64,000 bases of DNA from Enterobacter sp. ENT03 (lineage in GTDB: Bacteria; Pseudomonadota; Gammaproteobacteria; Enterobacterales; Enterobacteriaceae): positions 115,556 to 179,555 of the forward strand of contig NZ_JAHUXA010000008.1 of NCBI RefSeq assembly GCF_019218745.1, in the 5' to 3' direction. Below, one piece after another: positions 1-7,846 of the stretch. The notes under the pieces are model-generated. The model was not told where the DNA came from and ran no database searches. It saw only the letters and a program-made list of their open reading frames with translations. A program made the position numbers and the translations under genes. Every line of letters starts with the position of its first letter. Positions within the stretch are counted from its first letter, which is position 1.

Positions 1-556
1 TCAGATCCCGGCACGCAAGCACGATCACTTTCTGATCCCGGCCGGAACGGTGCACTGCTCCGGCGCGGGAACCATGGTGCTGGAAGTCAGCGCCACGCCT
101 TATATTTTCACCTTCAAGCTGTGGGACTGGGATCGTGTGGGGATGGACGGCCTGCCGCGCCCGGTGCATCTGCATCATGGCGCGCAGGTGATCGACTGGC
201 AGCGCGATACCGCGTGGGTGCATGACCATCTGGTGAATCGTATCGAACCGCTTGCCGAAGGCGATGGCTGGCGCGAGGAGCGCACCGGACTGCATGAGCG
301 GGAGTTTATCGAAACCCGCCGCCACTGGTTTACCGCGCCGGTCCTCCATCACACCGATGGCGGCGTTAACGTTCTCAATCTGGTGGAAGGCGCACAAGCG
401 GTTGTCGACAGCCCAAGCGGCGCTTTTGCGCCTTTCGTGGTGCATTACGCCGAAACGTTCATTATTCCCGCCGCCGTCGGCGAGTACCGCATTTCGCCGG
501 TCGGCGACAGCGACGGGCAGCCGCTCGCCACGCTCAAAGCCTGGGTAAGGGGGTAA
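1..556 (+). CDS. Class I mannose-6-phosphate isomerase-like protein (3' part)
   Basis: The frame is open from base 2 to the TAA at 554-556, so the N-terminus lies outside the window. The visible 184 residues have the cupin-like pattern of class I (ManA-type) phosphomannose isomerase relatives: an IPAGTVH-type turn followed by a histidine-rich strand (LHHG), then a second beta-rich half ending in an FIIPAAVGEY segment. These enzymes interconvert aldose and ketose 6-phosphates in the cytoplasm. It is followed after 2 bases by a complete mannose-family PTS, so it probably belongs to the same operon and acts on the phosphorylated sugar the PTS delivers. The sugar is not identifiable from sequence. 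Confidence 0.6.
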   Translation, partial: QIPARKHDHFLIPAGTVHCSGAGTMVLEVSATPYIFTFKLWDWDRVGMDGLPRPVHLHHGAQVIDWQRDTAWVHDHLVNRIEPLAEGDGWREERTGLHEREFIETRRHWFTAPVLHHTDGGVNVLNLVEGAQAVVDSPSGAFAPFVVHYAETFIIPAAVGEYRISPVGDSDGQPLATLKAWVRG

Positions 557-558
557 AC

Positions 559-987
559 ATGATCACGATAATAGTTGCCACGCATGGCCCGCTGGCGGGT
601 GCTTTTCTGGAGAGCGCCCGGATGGTGTACGGCGAGCTGCCACAGGTTTACTGCGTCACGCTCAGCGAGCAGGCGGGGATCGAGGGTTTTAAGCATGATT
701 TTGCACACGAGATGGCCCGCGCCGGGAAGTACGCCGACGGCGTGCTGGTGCTGTGCGATCTGCAAAGCGGTACGCCATGGAACGTGGCCTGCCAGTACGC
801 CTTCTCCCCGCAGACTACGCCGCCGGTGGCGGTGCTGGCCGGGGTGAATTTTCCCATGCTGCTGCAAAGCGAGGAGATAAGTGAGTTTACCGATGTTCAC
901 CGCGCGGCGGATCGGCTGCTGGCACTGACGCTGCCGACGCTTATCAAAGCCGTCCCTGTCACTTATGAACCATCCGATGATTTTTAA
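559..987 (+). CDS. PTS mannose/fructose/sorbose-family IIA component
   Basis: This 142-residue cytoplasmic phosphocarrier accepts phosphate from HPr on a histidine. The N-terminus MITIIVATHGPLA is the typical EIIA-Man start and His9 is the predicted phosphorylation site. The length fits a stand-alone IIA domain rather than the fused IIAB of E. coli ManX. It starts 2 bases after the upstream isomerase-like gene and lies 11 bases before IIB, giving the order isomerase-IIA-IIB-IIC-IID on one strand. Family assignment is firm; the substrate is unknown. Confidence 0.88.
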   Translation: MITIIVATHGPLAGAFLESARMVYGELPQVYCVTLSEQAGIEGFKHDFAHEMARAGKYADGVLVLCDLQSGTPWNVACQYAFSPQTTPPVAVLAGVNFPMLLQSEEISEFTDVHRAADRLLALTLPTLIKAVPVTYEPSDDF

Positions 988-998
988 AGGAGCCTGCT

Positions 999-1493
999 AT
1001 GAGTCTTTCTTTTGTGCGTATTGACGATCGCGTCATTCACGGGCAGCTCGTCACACGCTGGGCCAAAGAGCTGCCCTGCGATGGCATTATCGCCATTGAT
1101 GATGCCGTCGCGGCCGATCCGCTGCTTTCCTCGGTGATGAAAGGCGCAGTTCAGGACATCAAAGTGTGGTTGTTCGATACCGCGACGGCGATAGAAAAAC
1201 TGCCGAAGGTCATCGCCAGCGAGAAACGTTACTTCGTGATCGGTAAATCCCCGGTCACGCTGCAACGCCTTGCGCTGGCCGGGATCAACCTGCAAAACGC
1301 CAACGGCAAAATCAACGTCGGGCCGATGAGCGCCCGCGCGGATACCACCACCATCGGCCCGAATCAGTCGGTCAACGCCGATGAGATCGCCGCTTTTGAC
1401 TGGCTGACCGCGCAGGGGCACCTGATTGAGTTTCGTCTGGTGCCGGATGCCAACAGCTATCGCTGGCAGGACGCACGCCAGAAACTGAAATAG
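999..1493 (+). CDS. PTS mannose/fructose/sorbose-family IIB component
   Basis: This 164-residue phosphotransfer subunit passes phosphate from IIA to the incoming sugar. The family signature is the N-terminal FVRIDDRVIHGQ segment, in which His14 is the phosphorylated residue of EIIB-Man/Sor. A GGAG ribosome-binding site lies about 6 bases before the ATG. It is flanked by IIA upstream and IIC downstream, 9 bases away, so the four subunits are almost certainly co-transcribed. Confidence 0.9.
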   Translation: MSLSFVRIDDRVIHGQLVTRWAKELPCDGIIAIDDAVAADPLLSSVMKGAVQDIKVWLFDTATAIEKLPKVIASEKRYFVIGKSPVTLQRLALAGINLQNANGKINVGPMSARADTTTIGPNQSVNADEIAAFDWLTAQGHLIEFRLVPDANSYRWQDARQKLK

Positions 1494-1502
1494 GGGGACT
1501 GT

Positions 1503-2297
1503 ATGTTTATCGACGCGATATTGATCGGCCTGCTGTGCTACCTGGGGGCGTTGAGCAGCCCGTGGTTGCTGGGCTTAACCGGCGGCTGGTATTTGATCAC
1601 CCGTCCACTGGTGTCCGGGATGCTGGTGGGGCTGATCCTGGGCGATATGAAAACCGGCATTATCATCGGCGTGGCGGTACAGGCGGTGTATATCGCCATG
1701 GTGACGCCGGGCGGCTCGATGCCCGCCGATCTGAATTTTGTGGCCTTTCCGGCAATTGCACTGGGCATTCTTTCCGGTCAGGGACCGGAAGTGGCGGTGG
1801 CGCTGGCGGCGACCATCGGCATCGCCGGGACGATTTTGTTTAACGCCATGATGGTGCTGAACTCCTTCTGGAATCACCGGGCGGATGTGGCGCTGGAGCG
1901 CGGTGACGAGCGCGGTCTGTGGCTTAACAGCGCCCTCTGGCCGCAGGCGACAAACTTTGTTCTCCGCTTCGTGCCAACCTTTGTTGCCGTCTATTTTGGC
2001 GCGCAGTACATCAGCGAGTTTATGGATAGCCTGCCGAAAGTCGTACTTTCCAGCATGAACGTGCTGGGCGGTATTCTGCCGGCGGTGGGGATCGCCATTC
2101 TGCTTAAGCAGATCATCAAAAACTACAGCATGTTGATCTACTTTCTGGTCGGTTTCGTCTGCATCGTCTTTTTAAAACTCAATATGGTCGCGCTGGTGAT
2201 CGTCGGTGCGCTGCTGGCGCTGATCCACTACAACTACAAACCGGAACCCGCGCAGCCCGTAGCCGTAGCGCCGGTTGATGATGAGGATGAATTCTGA
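1503..2297 (+). CDS. PTS mannose/fructose/sorbose-family IIC component (membrane)
   Basis: This 264-residue integral membrane subunit forms the translocation channel together with IID. It has many hydrophobic helices from the N-terminus onward, a glycine-rich segment (GVAVQAVYIAMVTPGGSMPAD) typical of EIIC-Man, and a charged proline/valine-rich C-terminal tail ending DDEDEF. A GGGGGA ribosome-binding site precedes the ATG. Its TGA overlaps the ATG of IID by one base, implying translational coupling. Confidence 0.9.
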   Translation: MFIDAILIGLLCYLGALSSPWLLGLTGGWYLITRPLVSGMLVGLILGDMKTGIIIGVAVQAVYIAMVTPGGSMPADLNFVAFPAIALGILSGQGPEVAVALAATIGIAGTILFNAMMVLNSFWNHRADVALERGDERGLWLNSALWPQATNFVLRFVPTFVAVYFGAQYISEFMDSLPKVVLSSMNVLGGILPAVGIAILLKQIIKNYSMLIYFLVGFVCIVFLKLNMVALVIVGALLALIHYNYKPEPAQPVAVAPVDDEDEF

Positions 2298-3115
2298 TGG
2301 AAAACCGCACCCTTACCCGATCCGATCTGCGCCGCTGCTGGCGAGCGTGGATGATGCACAATCTGTCGTCGATGAGCTTTGAGCGCCTGGAGTCCTTCGG
2401 CTTCTGCCTGAGTCTGTTACCGGTGGCGAAAAAGCTCTACCCGGATGCCGCCGAGCGCCAGGAAATGCTGCGCCGCCACACGTCGTTTTATAATACCGAG
2501 CCGCAGTTAGGGGCCATCGTCAACGGTATGGTGCTGGGGCTGGAGGAGAAAAAAGCCAACGGCGAACCCATTGACGGCGACATGATCAACACGCTGAAAG
2601 TCGGCCTGATGGGGCCGGTGGCGGGCATCGGCGATTCGATGATCCCCGGCATGTTGATCCCGATACTGTTGAGTATCGGTATGGCGCTGGCGGCGGGCGG
2701 CAGCGCTCTTGGGCCGCTGTTTTATGCCGTGGCGTGGCTTGCGATCATCATTCCCGGCTCGTGGTTCCTGTTTTTAAAAGGCTACAAAATGGGTTCCGGC
2801 TCGGTGGAGATGCTGGTGAGCAGTAAATCTACCCGCCTGCGGGAAGCGCTGTCGCTGCTGGGAGTATTCGTGATGGGCGGCGTGGCGGCGAGCTACGTTA
2901 AGCTCGGCACCGGGCTTGCGTTCATCACCCAGGACGGGGTGAATATTCACGTGCAGCAGATGCTGGACGGCATATTCCCGCAACTGTTGCCGCTGGTCGT
3001 GGTACTCGGTACCTGGTATCTGATGGCGAAACGCGGCGTGTCGCCGGTCAAAGCGATGCTGCTGTTGCTGGCGCTGGCGGCAGCCGGTGTCGTGAGCGGG
3101 GTATTTGCGGGATAA
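2297..3115 (+). CDS. PTS mannose/fructose/sorbose-family IID component (membrane)
   Basis: This 272-residue EIID-Man family protein is the partner of IIC. It begins with the usual amphipathic region containing a WMMHNLSSMSFERLE stretch, followed by the conserved GLMGPVAGIGDS segment, which is a strong EIID marker. The C-terminal half has hydrophobic helices. It is the last gene of the operon and is followed by a GC-rich hairpin. Two cupin isomerase genes converge on it from the other strand. Confidence 0.9.
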   Translation: MENRTLTRSDLRRCWRAWMMHNLSSMSFERLESFGFCLSLLPVAKKLYPDAAERQEMLRRHTSFYNTEPQLGAIVNGMVLGLEEKKANGEPIDGDMINTLKVGLMGPVAGIGDSMIPGMLIPILLSIGMALAAGGSALGPLFYAVAWLAIIIPGSWFLFLKGYKMGSGSVEMLVSSKSTRLREALSLLGVFVMGGVAASYVKLGTGLAFITQDGVNIHVQQMLDGIFPQLLPLVVVLGTWYLMAKRGVSPVKAMLLLLALAAAGVVSGVFAG

Positions 3116-3121
3116 CGTGTG

Positions 3122-3145
3122 CCGGGTGGCGCTGCGGTCACCCGG
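3122..3145. repeat. REP-like palindromic hairpin between convergent genes
   Basis: CCGGGTG and CACCCGG arms are separated by 10 bases, between the stop of IID and the stop of the convergent cupin isomerase gene. The sequence resembles half of a REP unit such as those at 7264-7343. It may slow transcription or protect 3' ends. There is no U-run, so it is not a classical terminator. Confidence 0.5.
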
Positions 3146-3157
3146 CCGGGGATGTTA

Positions 3158-3940
3158 TCACGGATGGAAATCCCGCCACCGATCTGCGGCTTTATCCGGG
3201 CGGGAGATAAACTGGAAGCGCGCCGGATCGTCAATAAACTGCTGATAGATTGGCGCACAGGTAATGCCGAATTCGCTGTAGCGCCGGGGGGTGATCGCCT
3301 GTAAGCGCCCCGGCGCGTAGTGCGGGTTATGCTGCCAGACGATCTGTTTTTCCTGTATCAGCGGATACCATGCCAGTCCCTTGTGCGCCCGCACCGCGTC
3401 GTACTCGAAACCGTATTCCCGATCGCACCACGCGGCGAAGGTTAAAGGCTCATCCGGGCTGGCAGAAATGGTGGCATGTCCCCAGCCTGGCGGCACCAGC
3501 ACTTTCTCGCCAGCACCGGCGATCACCGCAAAGCAGCGTCCCGGATCGTCTGCCACATATTCCTGCATATAGATAATCGCCCTGCCCTGCCAGATTTCAT
3601 ACAGCTCCGGCGGCGACCAGCCGCTGTGCTGGCTGATACGGTGTACGTGCCCCTGGCTGCGCACCGGCTCGTCACCCAGTTGCCCGGCGGCGTAAGTCAC
3701 CACACCGAACAGCAGCATGCGTTTTTTCAGCTCGTCACGATCCTCGATGCGTGCGACATCCATCGCAATGGCGTAGACCTCGTTTGGGCCGCTACAGTGC
3801 GGATCGCGCAGTGATGCACGGATCTGATCCAGCGTGCGGATCTCCGCCAGCGGGCCAATCACGTCCTCACCATAGCTGAAGCCCAGCGGCTGGCGATGGA
3901 TCGTCATATCCAGCCCAAAATCAAAACGCGGTTCAGCCAT
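3158..3940 (-). CDS. Cupin-type phosphosugar (glucose-6-phosphate) isomerase-like protein, long form
   Basis: I take the ATG at 3940 as the start because it overlaps the end of the upstream cupin gene by 8 bases, giving a coupled pair and a 260-residue product. The central part carries a cupin metal site: an HVHR pair near residue 100, an ELYEIWQGRA segment with the metal-binding glutamate, then PPGWGHATI with the last histidine. This matches the cupin glucose-6-phosphate isomerase (GPI, PF06560-like) family, which is cytoplasmic and metal-dependent. It lies downstream of a shorter paralogue and converges with a mannose-family PTS. The true substrate may be another sugar phosphate delivered by that PTS. 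Confidence 0.65.
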   Translation of the reverse strand: MAEPRFDFGLDMTIHRQPLGFSYGEDVIGPLAEIRTLDQIRASLRDPHCSGPNEVYAIAMDVARIEDRDELKKRMLLFGVVTYAAGQLGDEPVRSQGHVHRISQHSGWSPPELYEIWQGRAIIYMQEYVADDPGRCFAVIAGAGEKVLVPPGWGHATISASPDEPLTFAAWCDREYGFEYDAVRAHKGLAWYPLIQEKQIVWQHNPHYAPGRLQAITPRRYSEFGITCAPIYQQFIDDPARFQFISRPDKAADRWRDFHP

Positions 3941-4478
3941 GAGGCACCTCGTTTTCATCGGTGATGCGCAGTGCAAAACCGCTGCTGAGCGCGGCGTAAT
4001 CGTGCCCGGCGCTGCTCGGCCATACCGCCAGCGCCGAGAGGGTTTCCGGGCCGGTGTTGATCAGTCGATGTGCGGTGAAGCCGGGAATGATGTGCACCGA
4101 ACCGGGTGTAACAGGCTCCAGTCGCGCTTCGCCCTGTTCATTTTGCAGCAACAGCACGCCGCTGCCGCGCAGCCCAAAATAGACTTCGCCCTGCTCGCGG
4201 CGCTGGTGAAAATGCCCGCGCGTCATAAAGTATTCATTGCCCACCTTGCCGGGGTAGAGATGCGTGACGCCGACGAACAGCGCGCCGTCGGCGGCGGGAG
4301 AATCAAACATCTCCACGTCATACACGCACAGCTCAGGATCGCACTGACGAAAAGCGAGCGTATCGGCGAATACGCCCGCCAGTTGGTGAAGACAGGTAGT
4401 TTTACGCGTGCGTGGGCCATTGGCTAGTGCGCCAGTAGCCCATGCCACCTGGGGTGGCAAAGGTAAAGAAGGTTTCAT
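3933..4478 (-). CDS. Cupin-type glucose-6-phosphate isomerase-like protein, short form
   Basis: This 181-residue single-domain cupin has the GPI metal motif GHFHQRREQGEVYFGLRG (His-x-His, Glu) and a later IIPGFTAHRL histidine. The length matches archaeal-type cupin phosphoglucose isomerases. It is the first gene of a two-gene minus-strand unit and overlaps the following paralogue by 8 bases. A 14-bp perfect palindrome about 45 bases upstream looks like a LacI-family operator. Two related isomerases side by side suggest a heteromer or two steps on the same unusual sugar; this is inference. Confidence 0.72.
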   Translation of the reverse strand: MKPSLPLPPQVAWATGALANGPRTRKTTCLHQLAGVFADTLAFRQCDPELCVYDVEMFDSPAADGALFVGVTHLYPGKVGNEYFMTRGHFHQRREQGEVYFGLRGSGVLLLQNEQGEARLEPVTPGSVHIIPGFTAHRLINTGPETLSALAVWPSSAGHDYAALSSGFALRITDENEVPHG

Positions 4479-4521
4479 GGTTATCTCCGGCCCGAGGAGA
4501 ACAACCCAGTAACCTTAGCAG

Positions 4522-4535
4522 GTTAATCGATTAAC
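4522..4535. promoter_or_regulatory. Perfect 14-bp palindrome, LacI-family-type operator
   Basis: GTTAATCGATTAAC is a perfect palindrome with the central CG typical of LacI/GalR-family operators. It lies 44 bases upstream of the short cupin isomerase start, where a repressor would block transcription of the isomerase pair. No LacI-type gene is inside the window; one may lie to the left with the 5' part of the PTS operon. Confidence 0.55.
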
Positions 4536-4566
4536 TTATGTCGGTAAAATCACATCTGCGGCACGC

Positions 4567-5742
4567 TCAGGGTTGCGCGGGGGCGTTCATCGCCCGGTGC
4601 ACCTCTTCGCTGAGGCAGATATTTTCGGCTTTCTCATCATTTACCACGAGGTTAGTGATTTTATTGCCGTCCAGGAAAGGCACTTGCGGGCAGTAACGAT
4701 CGGCTTGTTTTACCCACGCGATCGGCAGCACCTCTGCGTTATTGCCAGTCTGGATCACCGTCTGTAATCGTTCGGTAGTGGCGAGCGTTTCGCATACCTC
4801 TTTATCCACGGCAAAGCGGCTCAGTTGCCCGTTTTTCCGCGTGACGGGATAGACGATACGCCCGTCCTGATAATCCGGTATCACATAGCAGGCCAGGTAA
4901 GCGCTCTTATCCAGCACGGGCTGCTGGTAGCTCTCCGCGCGGTCAACCAGCACCACGTCGTTTCCCTGCCAGCGGTAGACATCAATGCCATGGCTACAGC
5001 AACTGCTGCGCCAGAAGCTGATGATCTGCTGATGCTGCGTATCAATCTCGGGGGAGGTGATCTCCTGAAAGGCGGCAGGCGCATCTACCCAGATTTTTTT
5101 GTCGGCATCATACAGCCAGGTCTGCTGGGGGATGTTGGGGCCTGCCGGCAGATATTGCGCGATCATCAGATCGGCATTGCCATCGAAATTGACATCCCGC
5201 CATTCCGGTAGGTAGATCTGACAGGTGCCGTGCGATTCTGTTGTTAACTGCTGGAGCAGTTTTCCGTGCTGAAAAAGCTTAATGCCGGTGACGGTGGGCG
5301 GTTCGCCGCAGTCGCCGGTCTTCTCCGGCAGCGCATCGGCCACCAGCACCAGATCGATGTCGGGTTCGTTTTTGGCTTTAATCCTCGTGAGCAGCACGGG
5401 ATAGTGCCGCTTGCCATCCGGGGAAGACCATTGCCCTTTTAACGTATCCTCCGCCTGGGTTACGTCCCAGTTGCCCGTGACGGTATCCGCGGCTTTTTCC
5501 TGCAACGTGATGCGGTCAGCCTGGAGCGGGCCGGCGAGCGTCAGTCTGGCTATTTTGGCATTGCAGGGGGCGTAACAATAACTTCCCTGCAGATCGCCAT
5601 TACTGTTTTGCAGATCGACCTCCACCGTTTTACCGGCGACGGTACCGCTGTAATGCCGTTGCCAGACCAGGAATTCCACCGCCGCACTGGCCTTGCCCAT
5701 GACCAGCAGCAGAACGACTGCCAACCCTTTTTTTATGTTCAT
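4567..5742 (-). CDS. Exported protein of unknown function
   Basis: I choose the ATG at 5742 over one 13 codons upstream because it has an AAGGATCAGGG-type ribosome-binding site and starts a clear signal peptide: MNIKK, a hydrophobic core, then KASA before AVEF. The mature protein of about 370 residues is probably periplasmic. A beta-rich N-terminal part reads like a small lipocalin-like sheet. The middle has a DVNFDGNADLMI segment resembling the calcium-binding loop of FG-GAP/XAC2610-type proteins. There are several cysteines, including an adjacent pair (SSCC). It stands alone between the isomerase locus and ispH, facing the same way as ispH. I do not recognise a function. Confidence 0.7.
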   Translation of the reverse strand: MNIKKGLAVVLLLVMGKASAAVEFLVWQRHYSGTVAGKTVEVDLQNSNGDLQGSYCYAPCNAKIARLTLAGPLQADRITLQEKAADTVTGNWDVTQAEDTLKGQWSSPDGKRHYPVLLTRIKAKNEPDIDLVLVADALPEKTGDCGEPPTVTGIKLFQHGKLLQQLTTESHGTCQIYLPEWRDVNFDGNADLMIAQYLPAGPNIPQQTWLYDADKKIWVDAPAAFQEITSPEIDTQHQQIISFWRSSCCSHGIDVYRWQGNDVVLVDRAESYQQPVLDKSAYLACYVIPDYQDGRIVYPVTRKNGQLSRFAVDKEVCETLATTERLQTVIQTGNNAEVLPIAWVKQADRYCPQVPFLDGNKITNLVVNDEKAENICLSEEVHRAMNAPAQP

Positions 5743-5838
5743 CAACCCTGATCCTTGCCCGTTTAACGGCGCACCAGACACAAAAATGCCAGCGGGTTTG
5801 CACCGGCTGGCATTGGCTTATCCTGCATGACGTCTGTG

Positions 5839-6789
5839 TTAGTGAACTTCTTTCACGTCGACACGCAGCTCTTTCGGTACTTCGAACACGATATTCTCTT
5901 CGCGGCCTTCGAGCGGGATGGCTTCGCCGCCACCCAGCGCCTGCAAACGCTTGATGACGTTCTGCACCAGAATATCCGGGGCGGACGCGCCTGCGGTGAC
6001 GCCCACGCAGGCGGCACTGGCGACCCAGGCTTCCTGAATATCGTCAGCATCGTCAATCAGATAGGCCGCTTTACCCATGCGCTGCGCCAGCTCCGCCAGA
6101 CGGTTAGAGTTGGAGGAGTTTTTCGACCCCACCACCAGCACCACATCCGCCTGCTCTGCCAGCGCACGCACGGCTTCCTGACGGTTGGTGGTGGCGTAGC
6201 AAATGTCGTCTTTACGCGGCCCGACAATTTTCGGGAAGCGCACGCGCAGGGCGTCGATCACTTCAGAGGTATCGTCCACCGAGAGCGTGGTCTGGGTCAT
6301 AAACGACAGTTTGCTTTCGTCTTTAACGTTCAGCGTGAACACGTCATCAGGGGATTCCACCAGGTACATGCCCCCTTTCGGGTTGCTGTACTGCCCCATG
6401 GTGCCTTCCACTTCCGGGTGACCCGCATGGCCAATCAGAATGGACTCTTCACCGCGACGGCTGGCGCGAGCCACTTCCATATGCACTTTGGTGACCAGTG
6501 GACAGGTGGCATCGAAGACGGTTAAATCGCGGCTTTTCGCTTCGTTGCGCACGGCCTGCGAAACGCCATGCGCGGAGAAAATCAGGATCGCGCCGTCCGG
6601 CACTTCGCTGATCTGCTCGATAAAAATCGCCCCGCGCTCACGCAGGCTGTCTACCACGTAACGGTTGTGCACCACTTCATGACGCACATAAATCGGCGCG
6701 CCGTAAATCGCCAGCGCGTTTTCAACAATGCTGATAGCGCGGTCTACGCCAGCGCAGAAGCCGCGCGGGTTAGCCAACAGGATCTGCAT
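5839..6789 (-). CDS. ispH: 4-hydroxy-3-methylbut-2-enyl diphosphate reductase
   Basis: IspH is the last enzyme of the MEP isoprenoid pathway, an iron-sulfur enzyme converting HMBPP to IPP and DMAPP. The three cluster cysteines are visible in [25 protein letters not shown] and [14 protein letters not shown]. Starting at the ATG at 6789 gives 316 residues, the E. coli length; longer in-frame starts would run into fkpB. It is the last gene of the ribF-ileS-lspA-fkpB-ispH unit, one base after the fkpB stop. Confidence 0.98.
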   Translation of the reverse strand: MQILLANPRGFCAGVDRAISIVENALAIYGAPIYVRHEVVHNRYVVDSLRERGAIFIEQISEVPDGAILIFSAHGVSQAVRNEAKSRDLTVFDATCPLVTKVHMEVARASRRGEESILIGHAGHPEVEGTMGQYSNPKGGMYLVESPDDVFTLNVKDESKLSFMTQTTLSVDDTSEVIDALRVRFPKIVGPRKDDICYATTNRQEAVRALAEQADVVLVVGSKNSSNSNRLAELAQRMGKAAYLIDDADDIQEAWVASAACVGVTAGASAPDILVQNVIKRLQALGGGEAIPLEGREENIVFEVPKELRVDVKEVH

Positions 6790-6790
6790 G

Positions 6791-7240
6791 TTATGCCTCC
6801 AGTACCGGATCGACTTCCAGCACTTCAATATCAAAATGGACGGTCTGGTTCGCCAGCGGGTGATTGAAATCCACGGTAATCGAATCGCCGTTAATTTCAC
6901 GGATCACGCCTGGCATTTCGCTGCCATCCATTGCGGTAAATAACATGATTGCGCCGATTTCCGGCTCGCCCGCGTCCATAAACTCACGGCGGGAGAAATA
7001 CTGGATCAGATCCGGGCTGACGACGCCGAAAGCCGCATCCGGCTCCAGCGAGAAGGCTTTTTTATCGCCCGCTTTCAGCCCCAGCAGATGCTGTTCCAGC
7101 CCTTCGGAGAGCGACCCGTCGCCCAGACGAAACAGCGCGGGTTTGCCGTTATTACGGGTGGATTCCGCAGTGGAGCCATCTTCAAGCTTTAAGGTGAAGT
7201 GCACCAGTACTGCGCTGTTGCTCTGTATCGATTCAGACAT
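6791..7240 (-). CDS. fkpB: FKBP-type peptidyl-prolyl isomerase
   Basis: This 149-residue SlpA/FkpB-type prolyl isomerase and chaperone has the E. coli length. It shows the interrupted FKBP fold with an IF-domain insertion and the characteristic [18 protein letters not shown] end of the SlyD/FkpB group. It lacks the histidine-rich metal tail of SlyD. It is separated from lspA by a REP-bearing gap of 108 bases and runs into ispH with a one-base gap. Confidence 0.97.
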   Translation of the reverse strand: MSESIQSNSAVLVHFTLKLEDGSTAESTRNNGKPALFRLGDGSLSEGLEQHLLGLKAGDKKAFSLEPDAAFGVVSPDLIQYFSRREFMDAGEPEIGAIMLFTAMDGSEMPGVIREINGDSITVDFNHPLANQTVHFDIEVLEVDPVLEA

Positions 7241-7263
7241 GCGGGTTGCTCTATTTTATTGTG

Positions 7264-7343
7264 TTGCCCGGTGGCGCTTCGCTTACCGGGCTTACAAAAG
7301 ACAATCAAAACCGTAGGCCGGGTAAGTGTAGCGCCACCCGGCG
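7264..7343. repeat. REP pair (BIME) between lspA and fkpB
   Basis: Two oppositely oriented REP units: TGCCCGGTGGCGCTTCGCTT on the left, and a GTAGGCCGGGTAAG...GCGCCACCCGGCG unit on the right, with about 25 bases between. They sit inside the ileS-lspA-fkpB-ispH transcription unit, so on mRNA they form stable hairpins that could tune expression of the distal genes. Confidence 0.85.
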
Positions 7344-7348
7344 ATGTG

Positions 7349-7846
7349 TTACGCAGGCTTTTTCTCGCGGGAAGGCAAAAACCCTTCCAGCACGATCAAG
7401 GCCGCGCCGATACAAATGGCCGTATCGGCCAGATTAAAGGTCGCGAAATGCCAGTTGCCGACGTAGAAATCGATCATGTCGACCACAAAACCGTGCCACA
7501 AACGGTCGAACAGATTACCCAGCGCGCCGCCAATGATCAGCGCATAGGCGATGTTGTTCAGCTTCTGTGACGCCTTTGCGCGATACATCATGACCATGAG
7601 GATCACGCAAATGCCAAGGGCGATACCGGCAAAGAACCAACGCTGCCAGCCGCCGCTGTCGGCGAGGAAACTGAACGCCGCGCCATAGTTACGCGCATAA
7701 TGCAGATTAAGCGACGGGAACAGCGATACCGTATCCCCCAGAGCAAAGTTCTGGAGGATCAGGAATTTACTGCCCAGATCGATAATCAGCACGACCACTA
7801 CCAGCCACAACCAGCGCAGCCCTGTTGAAAAGATCGGTTTACTCAT
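7349..7846 (-). CDS. lspA: Lipoprotein signal peptidase (signal peptidase II)
   Basis: LspA cleaves prolipoprotein signal peptides in the inner membrane. Its 165 residues hold four hydrophobic helices. The two catalytic aspartates are in [18 protein letters not shown] and [10 protein letters not shown]. Its start codon overlaps the ileS stop by one base (TGATG on the minus strand), the normal enterobacterial coupling. The C-terminus ends in a basic REKKPA tail facing the cytoplasm. Confidence 0.98.
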   Translation of the reverse strand: MSKPIFSTGLRWLWLVVVVLIIDLGSKFLILQNFALGDTVSLFPSLNLHYARNYGAAFSFLADSGGWQRWFFAGIALGICVILMVMMYRAKASQKLNNIAYALIIGGALGNLFDRLWHGFVVDMIDFYVGNWHFATFNLADTAICIGAALIVLEGFLPSREKKPA

